DNA of 64,000 bases from Sphingomonas sp. PP-CC-1A-547 (GCF_003610375.1 NZ_RAPZ01000011.1:310001-374000), one strand, 5' to 3'. Positions 18,300 through 27,995 are shown, counted from the stretch's first letter. Notes: generated from the letters alone by a model not told the origin. Program-made: numbers and translations.

Positions 18300-19958
18300 A
18301 TGCAGACTGTCGAGACGTTGAACGAGGGCCTCAAGCGCGCCTTTACGCTCACCATCACCGCGAAGGATATCGATGCCAAGGTCGATGTCGAGCTGAAGCG
18401 CCTCGCGCCGCAGATGAAGATGCCGGGCTTCCGTCCGGGCAAGGTGCCGGCGAACCTCATCCGCAAGATGCACGGCCCGGCGCTGACGCAGGACGCGCTG
18501 AACGCGGCGATCCAGGAGAGCGTCCAGACGCTCGTCGCCGAGAAGCAGCTTCGCCCCGCGATGCAGCCTTCGGTCGAGCTGGAAGACGGCTATGACCTCG
18601 GCAAGGACGCCGTGGTCAAGGTCGAGATGGAGGTTCTCCCGCAGGTCCCGGCACCCGCGATCGACGGCCTGAAGCTCGAGCGCCTGACCGTGCCCGTCGC
18701 CGACGACGCGGTCACCGAGCAGCTCCAGAAGTTCGCCGACCAGCAGAAGAAGTGGGACGACGCGGCTGACGATTACGTCGCCAAGATGGGCGATCTCGTC
18801 ACCGTCGATTTCGTCGGCAAGACCGCCGACGGCGTCGCGTTCGAGGGCGGCACCGGCACCGACATGGGCGTCGAGCTCGGTTCGGGTCGTCTCATCCCCG
18901 GCTTCGAGGATCAGCTCGTTGGCGTGAAGACCGGCGACGACAAGGTCCTCAACGTGACCTTCCCCGAGGAGTATCAGGAGAAGTCGCTCGCAGGGCAGCC
19001 GGCGACGTTCGACATCACCGTCAAGTCGGTGAAGACCGCGGGCGAGAGCAAGATCGACGAGGATCTGGCCAAGTCGCTCGGTCTCGAGAGCCTCGATCAG
19101 CTCACGGGCTTGCTCAAGGGTCAGATCGAGCAGGAGCATAACGGTCTCACGCGCACGCACATGAAGCGCAAGCTGCTCGACCAGCTCGCCGAGGGTCACG
19201 ACTTCGAAGTGCCGCCGTCGATGGTCGAGGCCGAGTTCAACCAGATCTGGTCGCAGCTCCAGCACGAAGCCACGCACGAAGCAGACCCCGAGGCTGCGAT
19301 GGCCGAGATGGAAGGCGAGCGCGACGATTACCGCAAGATCGCCGAGCGTCGCGTGCGCCTGGGCCTGCTCCTGTCCGAGATCGGCCAGGCGAACGGCGTC
19401 GAGGTTTCCAACCAGGAAATGCAGCGTCTGCTCGCCCAGGCCGCGCAGCAATATCCTGCCGAGCAGCGCCAGCAGTTCATGCAGTACGTCCAGCAGGAGC
19501 CGATGGCGGCCGCCCAGCTGCGCGCGCCGCTGTATGAGGACAAGGTCGTCGACTTCCTGTTCGAGAAGGCCGAGATCACCGACCGCGAAGCCACGCGCGA
19601 GGAGCTGGAAGCAGCGATCGAGAGCGAGGATGGTTTTGCCAGTGGCACGCACACGCATGATCACGACAATCACAAGCCGAAGAAGAAGGCTGCTGCAAAG
19701 AAGAAGGCAGCACCTGCCGACGACGCCGGTGCTTCGGACGAAACCGTGACGGAAGAGGCACCTGCTTCGGACACGACGGAAGAGGCCAAGCCTGCGAAGA
19801 AGGCGCCTGCCAAGAAGAAGTCAGCTCCGGTCGAAGCAGAGACGGCTGTGACAGAATCGTCGCCGGTTGCTGCCGAGAACGCAGAGGGCACCGAAGCTGC
19901 CGACGCACCGGCGAAGAAGCCGCGCGCGAAGAAGGCTCCGACGAAGACCGAGGCGTAA
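18300..19958 (+). CDS. tig: Trigger factor with long charged C-terminal extension
   Basis: 552 residues against about 430-450 usual. Ribosome-bound chaperone and prolyl isomerase. The ribosome-docking signature GFRPGKVP is at residues 43-50, the FKBP-type domain runs from about 155 to 245 (GDLVTVDFVGKTADGVAFEG, LIPGFEDQLVG), and helical chaperone arms continue to about 445. The remaining 105 residues are an extension: a histidine cluster (GTHTHDHDNHK), then alternating Lys/Ala/Pro blocks and Glu/Asp blocks, ending PRAKKAPTKTEA. ATG 18300 fits the family N terminus. It heads the tig-clpP-clpX-lon-hupB region, interrupted by a glycosyltransferase gene. Confidence 0.95.
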   Translation: MQTVETLNEGLKRAFTLTITAKDIDAKVDVELKRLAPQMKMPGFRPGKVPANLIRKMHGPALTQDALNAAIQESVQTLVAEKQLRPAMQPSVELEDGYDLGKDAVVKVEMEVLPQVPAPAIDGLKLERLTVPVADDAVTEQLQKFADQQKKWDDAADDYVAKMGDLVTVDFVGKTADGVAFEGGTGTDMGVELGSGRLIPGFEDQLVGVKTGDDKVLNVTFPEEYQEKSLAGQPATFDITVKSVKTAGESKIDEDLAKSLGLESLDQLTGLLKGQIEQEHNGLTRTHMKRKLLDQLAEGHDFEVPPSMVEAEFNQIWSQLQHEATHEADPEAAMAEMEGERDDYRKIAERRVRLGLLLSEIGQANGVEVSNQEMQRLLAQAAQQYPAEQRQQFMQYVQQEPMAAAQLRAPLYEDKVVDFLFEKAEITDREATREELEAAIESEDGFASGTHTHDHDNHKPKKKAAAKKKAAPADDAGASDETVTEEAPASDTTEEAKPAKKAPAKKKSAPVEAETAVTESSPVAAENAEGTEAADAPAKKPRAKKAPTKTEA

Positions 19959-19965
19959 GCTTCTC

Positions 19966-20064
19966 CCCGTCATGCCGGGCTTGTTCCGGCATCCACCGTT
20001 CCGCGCACTCTCAAGCCGATGAGCACGTGGAACGGTGGACTCCGGAACACGTCCGGGGTGACGG
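19966..20064. repeat. Paired palindromic repeat, family F
   Basis: The left half (cccgtcatgccgggcttg, ttccggcatccaccgttcc) faces the right half (ggaacggtggactccggaac, acgtccggggtgacggg). The outer sequence resembles family E (cgtcatcctgac...). It directly follows the tig stop and may terminate its transcript. Confidence 0.7.
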
Positions 20065-20089
20065 GTGGATGGGGATCGGTAAGAAATTG

Positions 20090-20143
20090 TTTCCCCGCGA
20101 AGGCGGGGACCCAGACTGGGCTCCCGCCTTCGCGGGAGAACAA
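20090..20143. repeat. Palindromic repeat, family D
   Basis: The left arm tttccccgcgaaggcgggg and acccag meet ctgggctcccgccttcgcg ggaga with almost no spacer, forming one long hairpin. Closest relative is the near-perfect 36324-36380 copy. Confidence 0.8.
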
Positions 20144-20227
20144 GGAAGCGAAGAGGCGTCCGTGCCCAAGGTGTTCAGCCCAAAGGCGTCATACGTCGAT
20201 CGTGGCGTCTTAATGCAAGGGCAGGGC

Positions 20228-21154
20228 ATGACCGAACCGAGAATCGCCGTCCTGCTGCCCTGCTACAACGAAGAAGCCGCGATCGCGCAGACGATCGCCG
20301 GGTTCCGCGACGCGCTGCCCGGCGCCACCATCTACGTCTACGACAACAACAGCGCCGACCGCACGATCGAGGTCGCGCGTGCCGCCGGAGCTGTCGTCCG
20401 AACCGAGCGCATCCAGGGCAAGGGCGCAGTCGTCCGCCGCATGTTCGCGGACATCGACGCGGACATCTACGTCATGGCCGACGGCGACGCGACCTACGAC
20501 GCTGCCTCCGCCCCGAATCTGGTCGCTCGCGTCCTCGACGAGCAGCTCGACATGGTCGTCGGCTCGCGCATCAGCCAGGTCCAGGAAAGCTACCGTCGCG
20601 GCCACCGCTTCGGCAACGCACTCCTCACCGGCATGCTCGCGCGCCTGTTCGGCCGCAGCTTTACCGATATCCTCTCGGGCTACCGCGTGTTCTCGCGCCG
20701 GTTCGTGAAGAGCTTCCCGTCGCTGTCCGCCGGATTCGAGATCGAGACCGAGATCAGCGTCCACGCGCTAGAACTCAAGATGCCGATCGGCGAGGTCGAG
20801 ACGCCCTATTACGCGCGCCCCGAAGGCTCCGAATCGAAGCTCAGCACCTACGGCGACGGCTGGCGGATCCTCCGCACGATCATGACGCTCTACCGGATCG
20901 AGCGGCCGCTCTGGTTCTTCGGCGCGATCGGCAGCGTGTTCGGCCTGCTCGCGCTGATCCTCGGCATCCCGCTGGTGCTGACGTATATCGAGATCCATCA
21001 GGTCCCGCGCTTCCCGACCGCGATCCTGATCACCGGCCTCGGCATCTTCGCCGCGCTCAACGTCTTCACCGGGCTGATTCTCGATACGGTCGTTCGCGGC
21101 CGCCGCGAAGTCCGCCGCCTGGCGTATTTGGCCTACCCCGCGCCGGGCATCTGA
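20228..21154 (+). CDS. Family 2 glycosyltransferase with C-terminal membrane segments
   Basis: 308 residues. GT-A fold: [20 protein letters not shown] (nucleotide-sugar site), [33 protein letters not shown] (DxD-like metal site) and [10 protein letters not shown]. It resembles the dolichyl- or polyprenyl-phosphate sugar transferase group. Two hydrophobic segments lie near the C terminus ([20 protein letters not shown] and [20 protein letters not shown]). ATG 20228 follows AAGG at 7 nt; an upstream ATG at 20213 is possible. It probably hands a lipid-linked sugar to envelope synthesis; the acceptor is unknown. It breaks the usual tig-clpP adjacency. Confidence 0.85.
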   Translation: MTEPRIAVLLPCYNEEAAIAQTIAGFRDALPGATIYVYDNNSADRTIEVARAAGAVVRTERIQGKGAVVRRMFADIDADIYVMADGDATYDAASAPNLVARVLDEQLDMVVGSRISQVQESYRRGHRFGNALLTGMLARLFGRSFTDILSGYRVFSRRFVKSFPSLSAGFEIETEISVHALELKMPIGEVETPYYARPEGSESKLSTYGDGWRILRTIMTLYRIERPLWFFGAIGSVFGLLALILGIPLVLTYIEIHQVPRFPTAILITGLGIFAALNVFTGLILDTVVRGRREVRRLAYLAYPAPGI

Positions 21155-21365
21155 TTCCCTCGCCCCATCGGGGAGAGGGAAGGAGGAGCCACTCGGCGAC
21201 GGGAGGGAGAGGGGAAGTTGGGATTCGCCAACCTCCCCGCACGCTCCCACCCACAAGCGCATGCGTACCCTCCCTCTCGCCAAAGCGCCGAGCGGCAGGC
21301 AGGGCTTGAACTCCCCTCTCGGACCGCCGATGTTAGCGGTTCACTGGGGCATAAGAGAGATTTCC
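21155..21365. other. Intergenic region upstream of clpP
   Basis: Holds a short inverted repeat (ccctcgccccatcggggagaggg) at 21168-21190 related to a hairpin near 55597-55620, then G-rich repeat remnants. No gene is visible. The clpP promoter presumably lies in the last 100 bp, but I cannot point to clear hexamers. Confidence 0.4.
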
Positions 21366-22055
21366 ATGCACAATCCGTTCGAGACCGGCGATTTCGCGAG
21401 CCCGTTGGCCAGCGCCGGGCTCGGCCTGCAGCAGACGCACGCAGGCCTGGTTCCCATCGTCATCGAGCAGTCGAACCGCGGCGAGCGTTCGTTCGACATC
21501 TTCTCGCGCCTGCTCCGCGAGCGCATCATCTTCGTGACCGGTGGCGTCGAGGACGGCATGGCCTCGCTGATCACCGCACAGCTGCTCTTCCTCGAGTCCG
21601 AGAACCCGAAGAAGGACATCTTCATGTACATCAACTCGCCGGGCGGTGTCGTCACGGCGGGCATGGCGATCCACGATACGATGCGGTACATCCGTCCGCG
21701 CGTCGGCACCGTCTGCATCGGCCAGGCCGCATCGATGGGCAGCTTCCTGCTCGCGAGCGGCGAGCCCGGCATGCGCGTCGCGATGACCAACGCGCGCATC
21801 ATGATCCATCAGCCATCGGGTGGTGCACAGGGCATGGCCAGCGACATCGAGATCCAGGCACGCGAGATCCTGCGCATCCGCAAGCGCATGAACGAACTGT
21901 ATTCGCAGTACACCGGCCAGCCGATTGAAGAGATCGAGCGCCGGATGGACCGCGATACGTTCCTCGAAGCGAACGAAGCGAAGGATTTCGGTCTGATCGA
22001 CGAGGTGTTCGACAAGCGTCCGGCGGTATCCGAGGATGGTGCGAAACCCGCTTGA
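21366..22055 (+). CDS. clpP: ATP-dependent Clp protease proteolytic subunit
   Basis: 229 residues, including a slightly long N-terminal propeptide. Catalytic triad: S123 in [10 protein letters not shown]148 in IMIHQPSGG and D197 in RMDRDTF. Other hallmarks are [28 protein letters not shown] and DFGLIDEVF. It forms the tetradecameric chamber fed by ClpX, encoded 123 bp downstream. ATG 21366 is chosen because the open frame upstream contains repeat-derived sequence. Confidence 0.97.
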   Translation: MHNPFETGDFASPLASAGLGLQQTHAGLVPIVIEQSNRGERSFDIFSRLLRERIIFVTGGVEDGMASLITAQLLFLESENPKKDIFMYINSPGGVVTAGMAIHDTMRYIRPRVGTVCIGQAASMGSFLLASGEPGMRVAMTNARIMIHQPSGGAQGMASDIEIQAREILRIRKRMNELYSQYTGQPIEEIERRMDRDTFLEANEAKDFGLIDEVFDKRPAVSEDGAKPA

Positions 22056-22178
22056 ACGACACTGGCATGGGGTGAATCGTAAACCCCGCCGGTTTATTTG
22101 ATTGTAGGAACTCCGGGGTGCGTTACGGTAGCGGCCCCGGAAACGGCACGTGCACCGACATGCGCGAGAGGTGATTGA

Positions 22179-23444
22179 ATGACGAAGCTGAGCGGTGGCG
22201 ACTCGAAGAGCACCCTCTATTGCTCGTTCTGCGGGAAGTCGCAGCACGAGGTCCGCAAGTTGATCGCCGGGCCGACGGTCTTCATCTGCGACGAGTGCGT
22301 CGAGCTATGCAACGACATCATCCGTGAGGAGACGAAGTCTGCGCTGGTGTCCAAGAAGGACGGCGGCGTGCCGACTCCGCAGGAGATCTGCGACGTCCTC
22401 GACGATTACGTGATCGGCCAGAAGCGCGCCAAGCGCGTGCTGTCGGTGGCGGTGCACAATCACTACAAGCGGCTCAACCACGGCGCCAAGGGTGCCGATG
22501 TCGAGCTGTCCAAGTCGAACATCCTGCTGGTCGGGCCGACCGGTTGCGGCAAGACCCTGCTCGCGCAGACGCTCGCGCGCATCCTCGACGTGCCGTTCAC
22601 GATGGCCGATGCGACGACGCTGACCGAAGCCGGTTACGTCGGCGAGGACGTCGAGAACATCATCCTCAAGCTGCTTCAGGCGTCGGACTACAACGTCGAG
22701 CGGGCGCAGCGCGGGATCGTGTACATCGACGAGATCGACAAGATCTCGCGCAAGGCCGAGAACCCCTCGATCACGCGCGACGTGTCGGGCGAGGGCGTGC
22801 AGCAGGCATTGCTCAAGCTGATGGAAGGGACGACGGCGTCGGTTCCTCCGCAGGGTGGGCGCAAGCATCCGCAGCAGGAATTCCTGCAGGTGGATACGAC
22901 CAACATCCTGTTCATCTGCGGCGGTGCGTTCTCGGGTCTCGAAAAGATCATCGGCGATCGCCTTCAAGGCAAGTCGATCGGTTTCGGCGCGTATGTGGCC
23001 GGACCGGACGAGCGCAAGACCGGCGAGACGCTGAAGTCGGTCGAGCCTGAGGATCTGCTCAAGTTCGGGCTCATCCCCGAGTTCGTCGGCCGTTTGCCGG
23101 TGATCGCGACGCTCGAGGATCTCGATGTCGACGCGCTGGTGAAGATCCTGAAGGAGCCGAAGAACGCGCTGGTCAAGCAGTACCAGAAGCTGTTCGAGAT
23201 GGAGGACGTCGCGCTCGGCTTCACCGACGACGCGCTGGTTTCGGTCGCCAAGAAGGGCATCGAACGCAAGACCGGCGCGCGCGGGCTCCGCTCAATCCTG
23301 GAGAGCATCCTGCTCGACACGATGTTCGACCTGCCCGGCATGGACGGCGTCGACGAGGTGATGATCGACAAGGACGTGATCGAAGGCCGCAAGGAACCGA
23401 TCCGGGTGTATGCCGAGAAGAAGAAGACTGGCGACGCCGCGTAA
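22179..23444 (+). CDS. clpX: ATP-dependent Clp protease ATP-binding subunit ClpX
   Basis: 421 residues. An N-terminal C4 zinc-binding domain ([11 protein letters not shown] and [10 protein letters not shown], residues about 14-46) recognises substrates and adaptors. The AAA+ core has Walker [28 protein letters not shown], Walker [10 protein letters not shown] and sensor and pore segments ([13 protein letters not shown]). The IGF-type loop that docks ClpP is present as IGFGAYV. Follows clpP on the same strand; a hairpin terminator lies 28 bp after the stop. Confidence 0.98.
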   Translation: MTKLSGGDSKSTLYCSFCGKSQHEVRKLIAGPTVFICDECVELCNDIIREETKSALVSKKDGGVPTPQEICDVLDDYVIGQKRAKRVLSVAVHNHYKRLNHGAKGADVELSKSNILLVGPTGCGKTLLAQTLARILDVPFTMADATTLTEAGYVGEDVENIILKLLQASDYNVERAQRGIVYIDEIDKISRKAENPSITRDVSGEGVQQALLKLMEGTTASVPPQGGRKHPQQEFLQVDTTNILFICGGAFSGLEKIIGDRLQGKSIGFGAYVAGPDERKTGETLKSVEPEDLLKFGLIPEFVGRLPVIATLEDLDVDALVKILKEPKNALVKQYQKLFEMEDVALGFTDDALVSVAKKGIERKTGARGLRSILESILLDTMFDLPGMDGVDEVMIDKDVIEGRKEPIRVYAEKKKTGDAA

Positions 23445-23471
23445 GGCGGGACTGGTTTGAGATACGGGAGA

Positions 23472-23499
23472 GGGCGTCGAGCGATCGGCGCCCCTTTTT
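23472..23499 (+). terminator. Rho-independent terminator of clpX
   Basis: Stem GGGCGTCGA / TCGGCGCCC (one G-T wobble) closed by a GCGA tetraloop, followed after one base by TTTTT. It lies 27 bp after the clpX stop. Confidence 0.85.
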
Positions 23500-23529
23500 C
23501 GTTTGGGGCATACGCGCCCGAAAACCCCC

Positions 23530-23618
23530 GTCCGTCATCCTGACGAAAGTCAGGATCCAGAGCCGCGAAGGTCAGCCAGCCGCAACCCTGGATCCTGACT
23601 TTCGTCAGGACGACGGGA
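23530..23618. repeat. Paired palindromic repeat, family E
   Basis: The left half (gtcatcctgacgaaagtcag, gatccagag) and the right half (ccctggatcctgactttcg, tcaggacgac) are inverted around about 25 nt. A near-identical copy is at 55491-55575. With the next repeat it accounts for most of the 389-bp gene-free stretch 23445-23833. Confidence 0.85.
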
Positions 23619-23647
23619 GGCATCGGCCGGACGGAGATCACCGCGTT

Positions 23648-23759
23648 CCTCCCCTGCAAGGGGAGGTGGCAGCGCAGGGCGCTGACGGAGGGGTGACCCG
23701 CTCTCGATTGGTCATCACCCCTCCGTCGCTTCGCGCCACCTCCCCTTGCAGGGGAGGAT
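23648..23759. repeat. Paired palindromic repeat, family G
   Basis: The left half (tcctcccctgcaagggg, aggtggc, gacggaggggtga) is mirrored by the right half (tcacccctccgtcgc, gccacctccccttgcaggg, gagga). Same family as 13190, 41786 and 47477. Confidence 0.82.
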
Positions 23760-23833
23760 CGAAGGCTTGCCGAATCTGGTCGATCGCTCCGTCGCTACCC
23801 TCCGTCATAGGCAGAGTGACCGCGGCCCTTTAG

Positions 23834-24292
23834 CTACACCGGCGAAGTCAAAAGCCGAACCCGCTCCAAATCCTTTGGACGGCCGAACAGCCTGAGCATC
23901 TCGGCCAATTCCGCTCGGTCAGGCACATAAACAACGCGCTCATCCACAAAAATCGGCACGCGCGTACGGGGTAGGACTTTGGTCCAGCCCGAGCCCGTCG
24001 CAACATGAAACCCCGCCATGATCTCGACGACCAGGGGCGGCATCTCCCATCGCGCGAACAGCGTCGACCGGAAGAGCGCACTTGCACCGTCCTCGATGGG
24101 CACGACCCCGAGCTGGTCCACCGCCTGTTGGGCATCTGCCACGCTCATGAGCACATCGACATCGCCGACCTCGATCGGCGCTACCCCGTGCAGCGCTACC
24201 GCAGCGCTGGAAATGACCCACCACGGGTCCTGCGCCCCCTCCAACGCGTCGGCGGTCATGACGAGCGTCTGGCGAAGATCCGCGGACAGCAT
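23834..24292 (-). CDS. Nucleotidyltransferase-like protein, unknown substrate
   Basis: 152 residues. WWVISSAAVALHGVAPIEVG followed by DVDVLMSVADAQQAVDQLG has the layout of the nucleotidyltransferase fold used by AbiEii/MNT-like and related proteins: a small-residue helix, then a D-x-D metal pair. A C-terminal part reads DERVVYVPDRAELAEMLRLF. It starts about 100 bp from the divergent antiporter gene. I see no adjacent partner gene such as HEPN or AbiEi, so a toxin-antitoxin role is not supported. Biological role unknown. Confidence 0.6.
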   Translation of the reverse strand: MLSADLRQTLVMTADALEGAQDPWWVISSAAVALHGVAPIEVGDVDVLMSVADAQQAVDQLGVVPIEDGASALFRSTLFARWEMPPLVVEIMAGFHVATGSGWTKVLPRTRVPIFVDERVVYVPDRAELAEMLRLFGRPKDLERVRLLTSPV

Positions 24293-24392
24293 CGGTGCAG
24301 CCTACCCGATCCTTACCGCCCCGCAATTGCCCCGACTCGGACCCTTATCCGCCCTCACGCATTCGTTATCCAAGTGGAACGAGGGAGCATGC

Positions 24393-25517
24393 ATGACGAT
24401 CGAAGTGGCCGACCGACCGAACGAACATTTGGTGGAGACGATGCCGGACCGCCTGGCGCTGCCGATCTGGACGCTGATCGCGCCGGGCCTCGGCCTCGTC
24501 GCCGTCCTCGTCGGCCTCGCCAAGATGGGCACGCTCGGCACCGCTGCCGCGGTGATCGTGTTGATCGGCAGCGTGCTCGCCGCCGTCCACCACGCAGAGG
24601 TCATAGCGCACAAGGTCGGCGAGCCGTTCGGCACGCTCGTCCTCGCGATCGCGGTCACCGTGATCGAGGTGTCGCTGATCGTCTCGCTGATGCTCTCCAA
24701 CGCGGGTGACGCCACCACGCTCGCGCGCGACACGGTGTTCGCGGCGATCATGATCATCCTCAATTTCATCATCGGCATCTGCCTGCTGGCAGGCGCGGTG
24801 CGGCATCATGAGCAGCGGTTCACGCTGAAGGGGATGACGGCAGCGTTGGGCGTGCTCGCGGCGATGGCGGTGCTGTCGCTGATCCTGCCGAACTATACGT
24901 CGTCGACGTCAGGGCCGACCTATGCGGCGTCGCAGTTGATGTTCGTCGCGGTCGTATCGCTGATCCTCTACGGGACGTTCGTTCTGGTCCAGACGGTGCG
25001 CCACCGCGATTATTTCCTGCCGTCGACCGACGACAAGGACGATCACGCTGCGCCGCCATCGGGTCGCGCGACGGGCATCGCCTTCGCCGCGCTGCTGGTG
25101 GCGCTGGTGTCGGTGGTGCTGCTCGCGAAGACGCTGTCGCCGACGATCGAGGCGGCGGTGCTTGGTGCCGGCCTCCCGCTGACCGTGGTCGGCGTGGTGA
25201 TCGCCGCGCTGGTGCTCGCGCCAGAAAGCCTGGCTGCCTACAAGTCGGCACGGCGCAACCGGTTGCAGACCAGCCTCAACCTCGCGCTAGGCTCCGCGCT
25301 GGCGACGATCGGGCTGACGATTCCGAGCGTGGCGATCGTGTCGCTGGTGCTCGACTTGCCGCTTGCGCTTGGGATCGATGCGAAGAGCATGACGCTGCTG
25401 GCCTTGTCGCTGTTCGTGGCCACGCTATCGCTTGGCACCGGGCGGACGACGGTGTTGCAGGGCGTCGTTCACCTCGTGATCTTTGCGGCCTATCTGTTCA
25501 CGACGGTGGTGCCGTAA
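24393..25517 (+). CDS. ChaA-type cation/proton antiporter
   Basis: 374 residues with about 10-11 transmembrane segments. CaCA-superfamily repeats are visible: HHAEVIAHKVGEPFGTLVLA with AVTVIEVSLIVSLML in the first half, and VIAALVLAPESLAAYKSARR with a repeated SLNLALGSALATIGLTIPSV in the second. These resemble the E. coli Ca2+(Na+)/H+ antiporter ChaA. Start ATG 24393 follows GGGAG at about 6 nt. Probably exports Ca2+ or Na+ in exchange for protons, perhaps at alkaline pH; which ion is inference. It converges with the cytochrome gene, with 2 bp between stops. Confidence 0.85.
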   Translation: MTIEVADRPNEHLVETMPDRLALPIWTLIAPGLGLVAVLVGLAKMGTLGTAAAVIVLIGSVLAAVHHAEVIAHKVGEPFGTLVLAIAVTVIEVSLIVSLMLSNAGDATTLARDTVFAAIMIILNFIIGICLLAGAVRHHEQRFTLKGMTAALGVLAAMAVLSLILPNYTSSTSGPTYAASQLMFVAVVSLILYGTFVLVQTVRHRDYFLPSTDDKDDHAAPPSGRATGIAFAALLVALVSVVLLAKTLSPTIEAAVLGAGLPLTVVGVVIAALVLAPESLAAYKSARRNRLQTSLNLALGSALATIGLTIPSVAIVSLVLDLPLALGIDAKSMTLLALSLFVATLSLGTGRTTVLQGVVHLVIFAAYLFTTVVP

Positions 25518-25519
25518 GC

Positions 25520-25906
25520 TCAGGGGCCCTGCGTCGATAGGTACGCGATGACGTCGGCGCGGTCCTTTGGGTCGGGAAGGCCGGCGAACGCCATCGTCGT
25601 GCCGGGCACCATCTTGCGCGGGTTGGTGAGCCAGGCGTCCATGCGCTTGGCATCCCAGTTGCCGCCAAGCGACTTCAACCCAGCGGTATAGGAGAAGCGC
25701 GGGCGCCGCTCGCCGATCGGGTTGCCCATGACCGCGTAGAGGTTCGGCCCATCGGTATCGCCCGCATATTGCCCGATCGTGTGGCAGGCGGTGCAGCGGC
25801 GGAAGACGCGTTCGCCGCTGGCGATCTGGCTGGTGGTGCCGGAGTCGGGGCTCGAACCGCAGCCGGCGAGCACCAGCGCCAGCAGGGGCCACCGCAGCAG
25901 GGTCAT
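25520..25906 (-). CDS. Lipid-anchored class I cytochrome c
   Basis: 128 residues. Signal MTLLRWPLLALVLAGC with a lipobox cysteine at C16. Haem-binding CTACH (C38, C41, H42), GPNLYAVMGNPIGERRPRFS and axial methionine in PGTTMAF (M105), the pattern of mitochondrial-type cytochrome c2 (c552). It acts in the periplasm as an electron carrier, tethered to the inner membrane. Its haem would be attached by the Ccm system encoded at 55658-60535. The start overlaps the stop of the upstream small gene by ATGA. Confidence 0.9.
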   Translation of the reverse strand: MTLLRWPLLALVLAGCGSSPDSGTTSQIASGERVFRRCTACHTIGQYAGDTDGPNLYAVMGNPIGERRPRFSYTAGLKSLGGNWDAKRMDAWLTNPRKMVPGTTMAFAGLPDPKDRADVIAYLSTQGP

Positions 25907-26100
25907 CGCTTTTGGCGCGCAGCCAAGGCGAGACCGGCTGCGATCTGCACGACGGCGTAGAGGCGACGGCGGCCGGGGCGGTCGACGAACGGTGCGACGA
26001 GTTTCTCGGTGCCAAGCGCGTCGTCCTTCCAGAGATCGACGTGGCGGCGCGGTTGCAACAGCCCGATCAACCCGTCCCCAACCATGAAGATCGCCGCCAT
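25903..26100 (-). CDS. Small membrane protein upstream of cytochrome c
   Basis: 65 residues from ATG 26100. It starts MAAIFMVGDGLIGLLQPRRH and ends LYAVVQIAAGLALAARQKR, with a weakly hydrophobic segment at each end. The ATGA overlap with the cytochrome gene supports translation. The frame remains open upstream to 26220, but that part is repeat sequence. No recognisable family. Confidence 0.6.
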   Translation of the reverse strand: MAAIFMVGDGLIGLLQPRRHVDLWKDDALGTEKLVAPFVDRPGRRRLYAVVQIAAGLALAARQKR

Positions 26101-26128
26101 CTCCGCCGCGCGAGACGCCCAAGGTCCG

Positions 26129-26204
26129 TACTCCTGCGAACGCAGGAGCGCAGGGTCACGTAGGGCGACATCTGTGATTCCTGGGCCCCCGCCTTCGCGG
26201 TGGA
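26129..26204. repeat. Paired palindromic repeat, family D (CTGCGAACGCAG type)
   Basis: The left hairpin (ctcctgcgaacgcaggagc, gcagggtcacg) and the right part (gattcctgggcccccgcc, ttcgcggtgga) form a mixed pair. The left hairpin is nearly identical to those at 27996 and 62525. Confidence 0.7.
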
Positions 26205-26216
26205 ACGGTGGAGAGG

Positions 26217-27941
26217 TCATTGGGGCTTGGCCTTCGCAACTTGCGCGACTTTCCAGGCCGCCACGTCTTCCAGTGCGACACTGCGCCGCAAGACCAGTGC
26301 ATCCGGATCGATCACGACATGCGCGCTGGCCGGGACCGACAAGCTCGCCTTCCCGCCAGTCATTGGCAAAGTCCGCGTCTTGCCATCGACCTGCACCTGT
26401 ACCGGCAGCGGAAACGGGCCGTTCCCCGGCACCTTCCAGGCCAAACCCAGCGTATTCCCCGTCCGCGTCTCGGCCAGTTCAGGCAAAGCCGCCTGCCTGA
26501 GATACACGTCGAAGAACCACGCATAGTCCTTCCCCGTCACCTTCCGGACGAGCACCTCATATTCCTTCGTTGACCCGAACCGCGGCGCGAAATTCCCCGG
26601 CTTGGGATCCGCCCGCCCGTAGACCGCGAGCCGGGTCACATCGAAGAACGCCTTGTCGCCGATCAGTCCGCGTAGCGTGTGGAGCATCCAAGACCCCTTG
26701 TAGTAGATGTCCTGTCCCGCACCGCCCTTGTCGAGCTCGTACACCTCCTCCTCAGTGGTGATGCGCTGCTGCGTGATCGGCTTGAGGTTCATGATCGACG
26801 CGCGCTCGGTCTGCATGATCGTCGCGTACCGCGCACGCCCCTCGCGCCACTGGCCATAGAGCGGCTGCATGTACGTGCCATACCCCTCGTGCAGCCAGTA
26901 ATCGTCCCAGTTAGCGGCGGTCAGCTGGTTGCCGAACCACTCATGCGCGAACTCGTGTTGGAACAGCCAGTCGAACCCCTCCGGCGCCTTCTCGTAGCCG
27001 TTGCCGTACGCGTTGATCGTCTGGTGCTCCATGCCCTTGTGCGGCGTCTCGACTACGCCCAGCTTCTCGTCACCGAACGGGTAGGGGCCGATCATGCTCT
27101 CGAAGAAATCGAGCGTCGGCGCGAACTCGGCGAACAGCTTCTCCGCCTGTGCCTTCTCGCCCGGCAAATACCAGTAATACATCGGGATGCTGTTGCCGAA
27201 GCGGCTCTTGTAGGTGCCGCTGATCTCCTCATACGGCCCGACGTTCAGCGCGATACCGTAGGTGTTGGGATGCTTGGCGCGCCAGTTCCAGGTCGTGCGT
27301 CCATCCGCCAGCGTATCGACGCCGAGCAGCACGCCGTTCGACGGCGCCTTCAGCCCCTTCGGCACGGTGATGTGCAGCGTCACCAGCGCGGGTTCGCCGG
27401 TCGGGAAGTCGAGGCACGGCCAGAACAGGTCGCAGCCATAGCCTTCCGCAGTGGTCGCGAACCAAGTGCGGCCGTCGGGCGTCTTGGACCAGACCATGCC
27501 GTCGTCCCACGGCGCCTTCACCGCGACGTGCGGCGTGCCGCCATAGGTGATCTTCGCGGTGACCTTGCCGCCCGCCGCGACCGGCTTGGTCAGCGTGATC
27601 GTCAGTCGACCCTCGGGATTGCTCCATGCCGAGGGGGCGAGCGGCACGCCGTCGATCGCGATCGCGCTGACCGGAAGATTGCGGTCGAGATCGATCGGCA
27701 GGCGGGTGAGGGGGGCCTTCGCGGTAAAGACCAATGTCGCCACGCCATTCAGGCTTTCCGTCTCCGGCAGCACTTCGAACGCCAGGTCCGCGCTGTCGAA
27801 CCGAAGCGCGGTCTGCTCGGGTGTCAGCACCCCGCCCGAACGCTGCGTCTGCGCAGTGATCGCCGGCTCTCCCTTCTTGGGGAGCGGGGCGGCGGCGAGA
27901 AGCGCGGTTGCGCTGGCGGCGAGGAGAAAACGCGAGATCAT
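26217..27941 (-). CDS. M1-family metallopeptidase, secreted
   Basis: 574 residues with signal peptide MISRFLLAASATALLAAAPL. Gluzincin motif HEFAHEWFGNQLT (H329, E330, H333) with the third zinc ligand E352 in WLHEGYGTYMQ; the exopeptidase motif GMEHQTINAYG precedes it at about residue 300. The N-terminal beta domain runs from about 40 to 230. It lacks the large C-terminal helical domain of PepN; the last 100 residues form a beta-rich region. It probably trims peptides in the periplasm or outside the cell. The next gene downstream (small membrane protein, cytochrome) is separated by a repeat. Confidence 0.92.
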   Translation of the reverse strand: MISRFLLAASATALLAAAPLPKKGEPAITAQTQRSGGVLTPEQTALRFDSADLAFEVLPETESLNGVATLVFTAKAPLTRLPIDLDRNLPVSAIAIDGVPLAPSAWSNPEGRLTITLTKPVAAGGKVTAKITYGGTPHVAVKAPWDDGMVWSKTPDGRTWFATTAEGYGCDLFWPCLDFPTGEPALVTLHITVPKGLKAPSNGVLLGVDTLADGRTTWNWRAKHPNTYGIALNVGPYEEISGTYKSRFGNSIPMYYWYLPGEKAQAEKLFAEFAPTLDFFESMIGPYPFGDEKLGVVETPHKGMEHQTINAYGNGYEKAPEGFDWLFQHEFAHEWFGNQLTAANWDDYWLHEGYGTYMQPLYGQWREGRARYATIMQTERASIMNLKPITQQRITTEEEVYELDKGGAGQDIYYKGSWMLHTLRGLIGDKAFFDVTRLAVYGRADPKPGNFAPRFGSTKEYEVLVRKVTGKDYAWFFDVYLRQAALPELAETRTGNTLGLAWKVPGNGPFPLPVQVQVDGKTRTLPMTGGKASLSVPASAHVVIDPDALVLRRSVALEDVAAWKVAQVAKAKPQ

Positions 27942-27995
27942 GCCGCGTTCTCGCGCCTGGGCGGCTCGCATACAAGTGCGATCCGGCACCGTCGG

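Noticed and set aside
23834..24292. Toxin-antitoxin module with a nucleotidyltransferase toxin
   Set aside because: No HEPN, AbiEi or other antitoxin gene lies beside it; the neighbour is an ion antiporter on the other strand.
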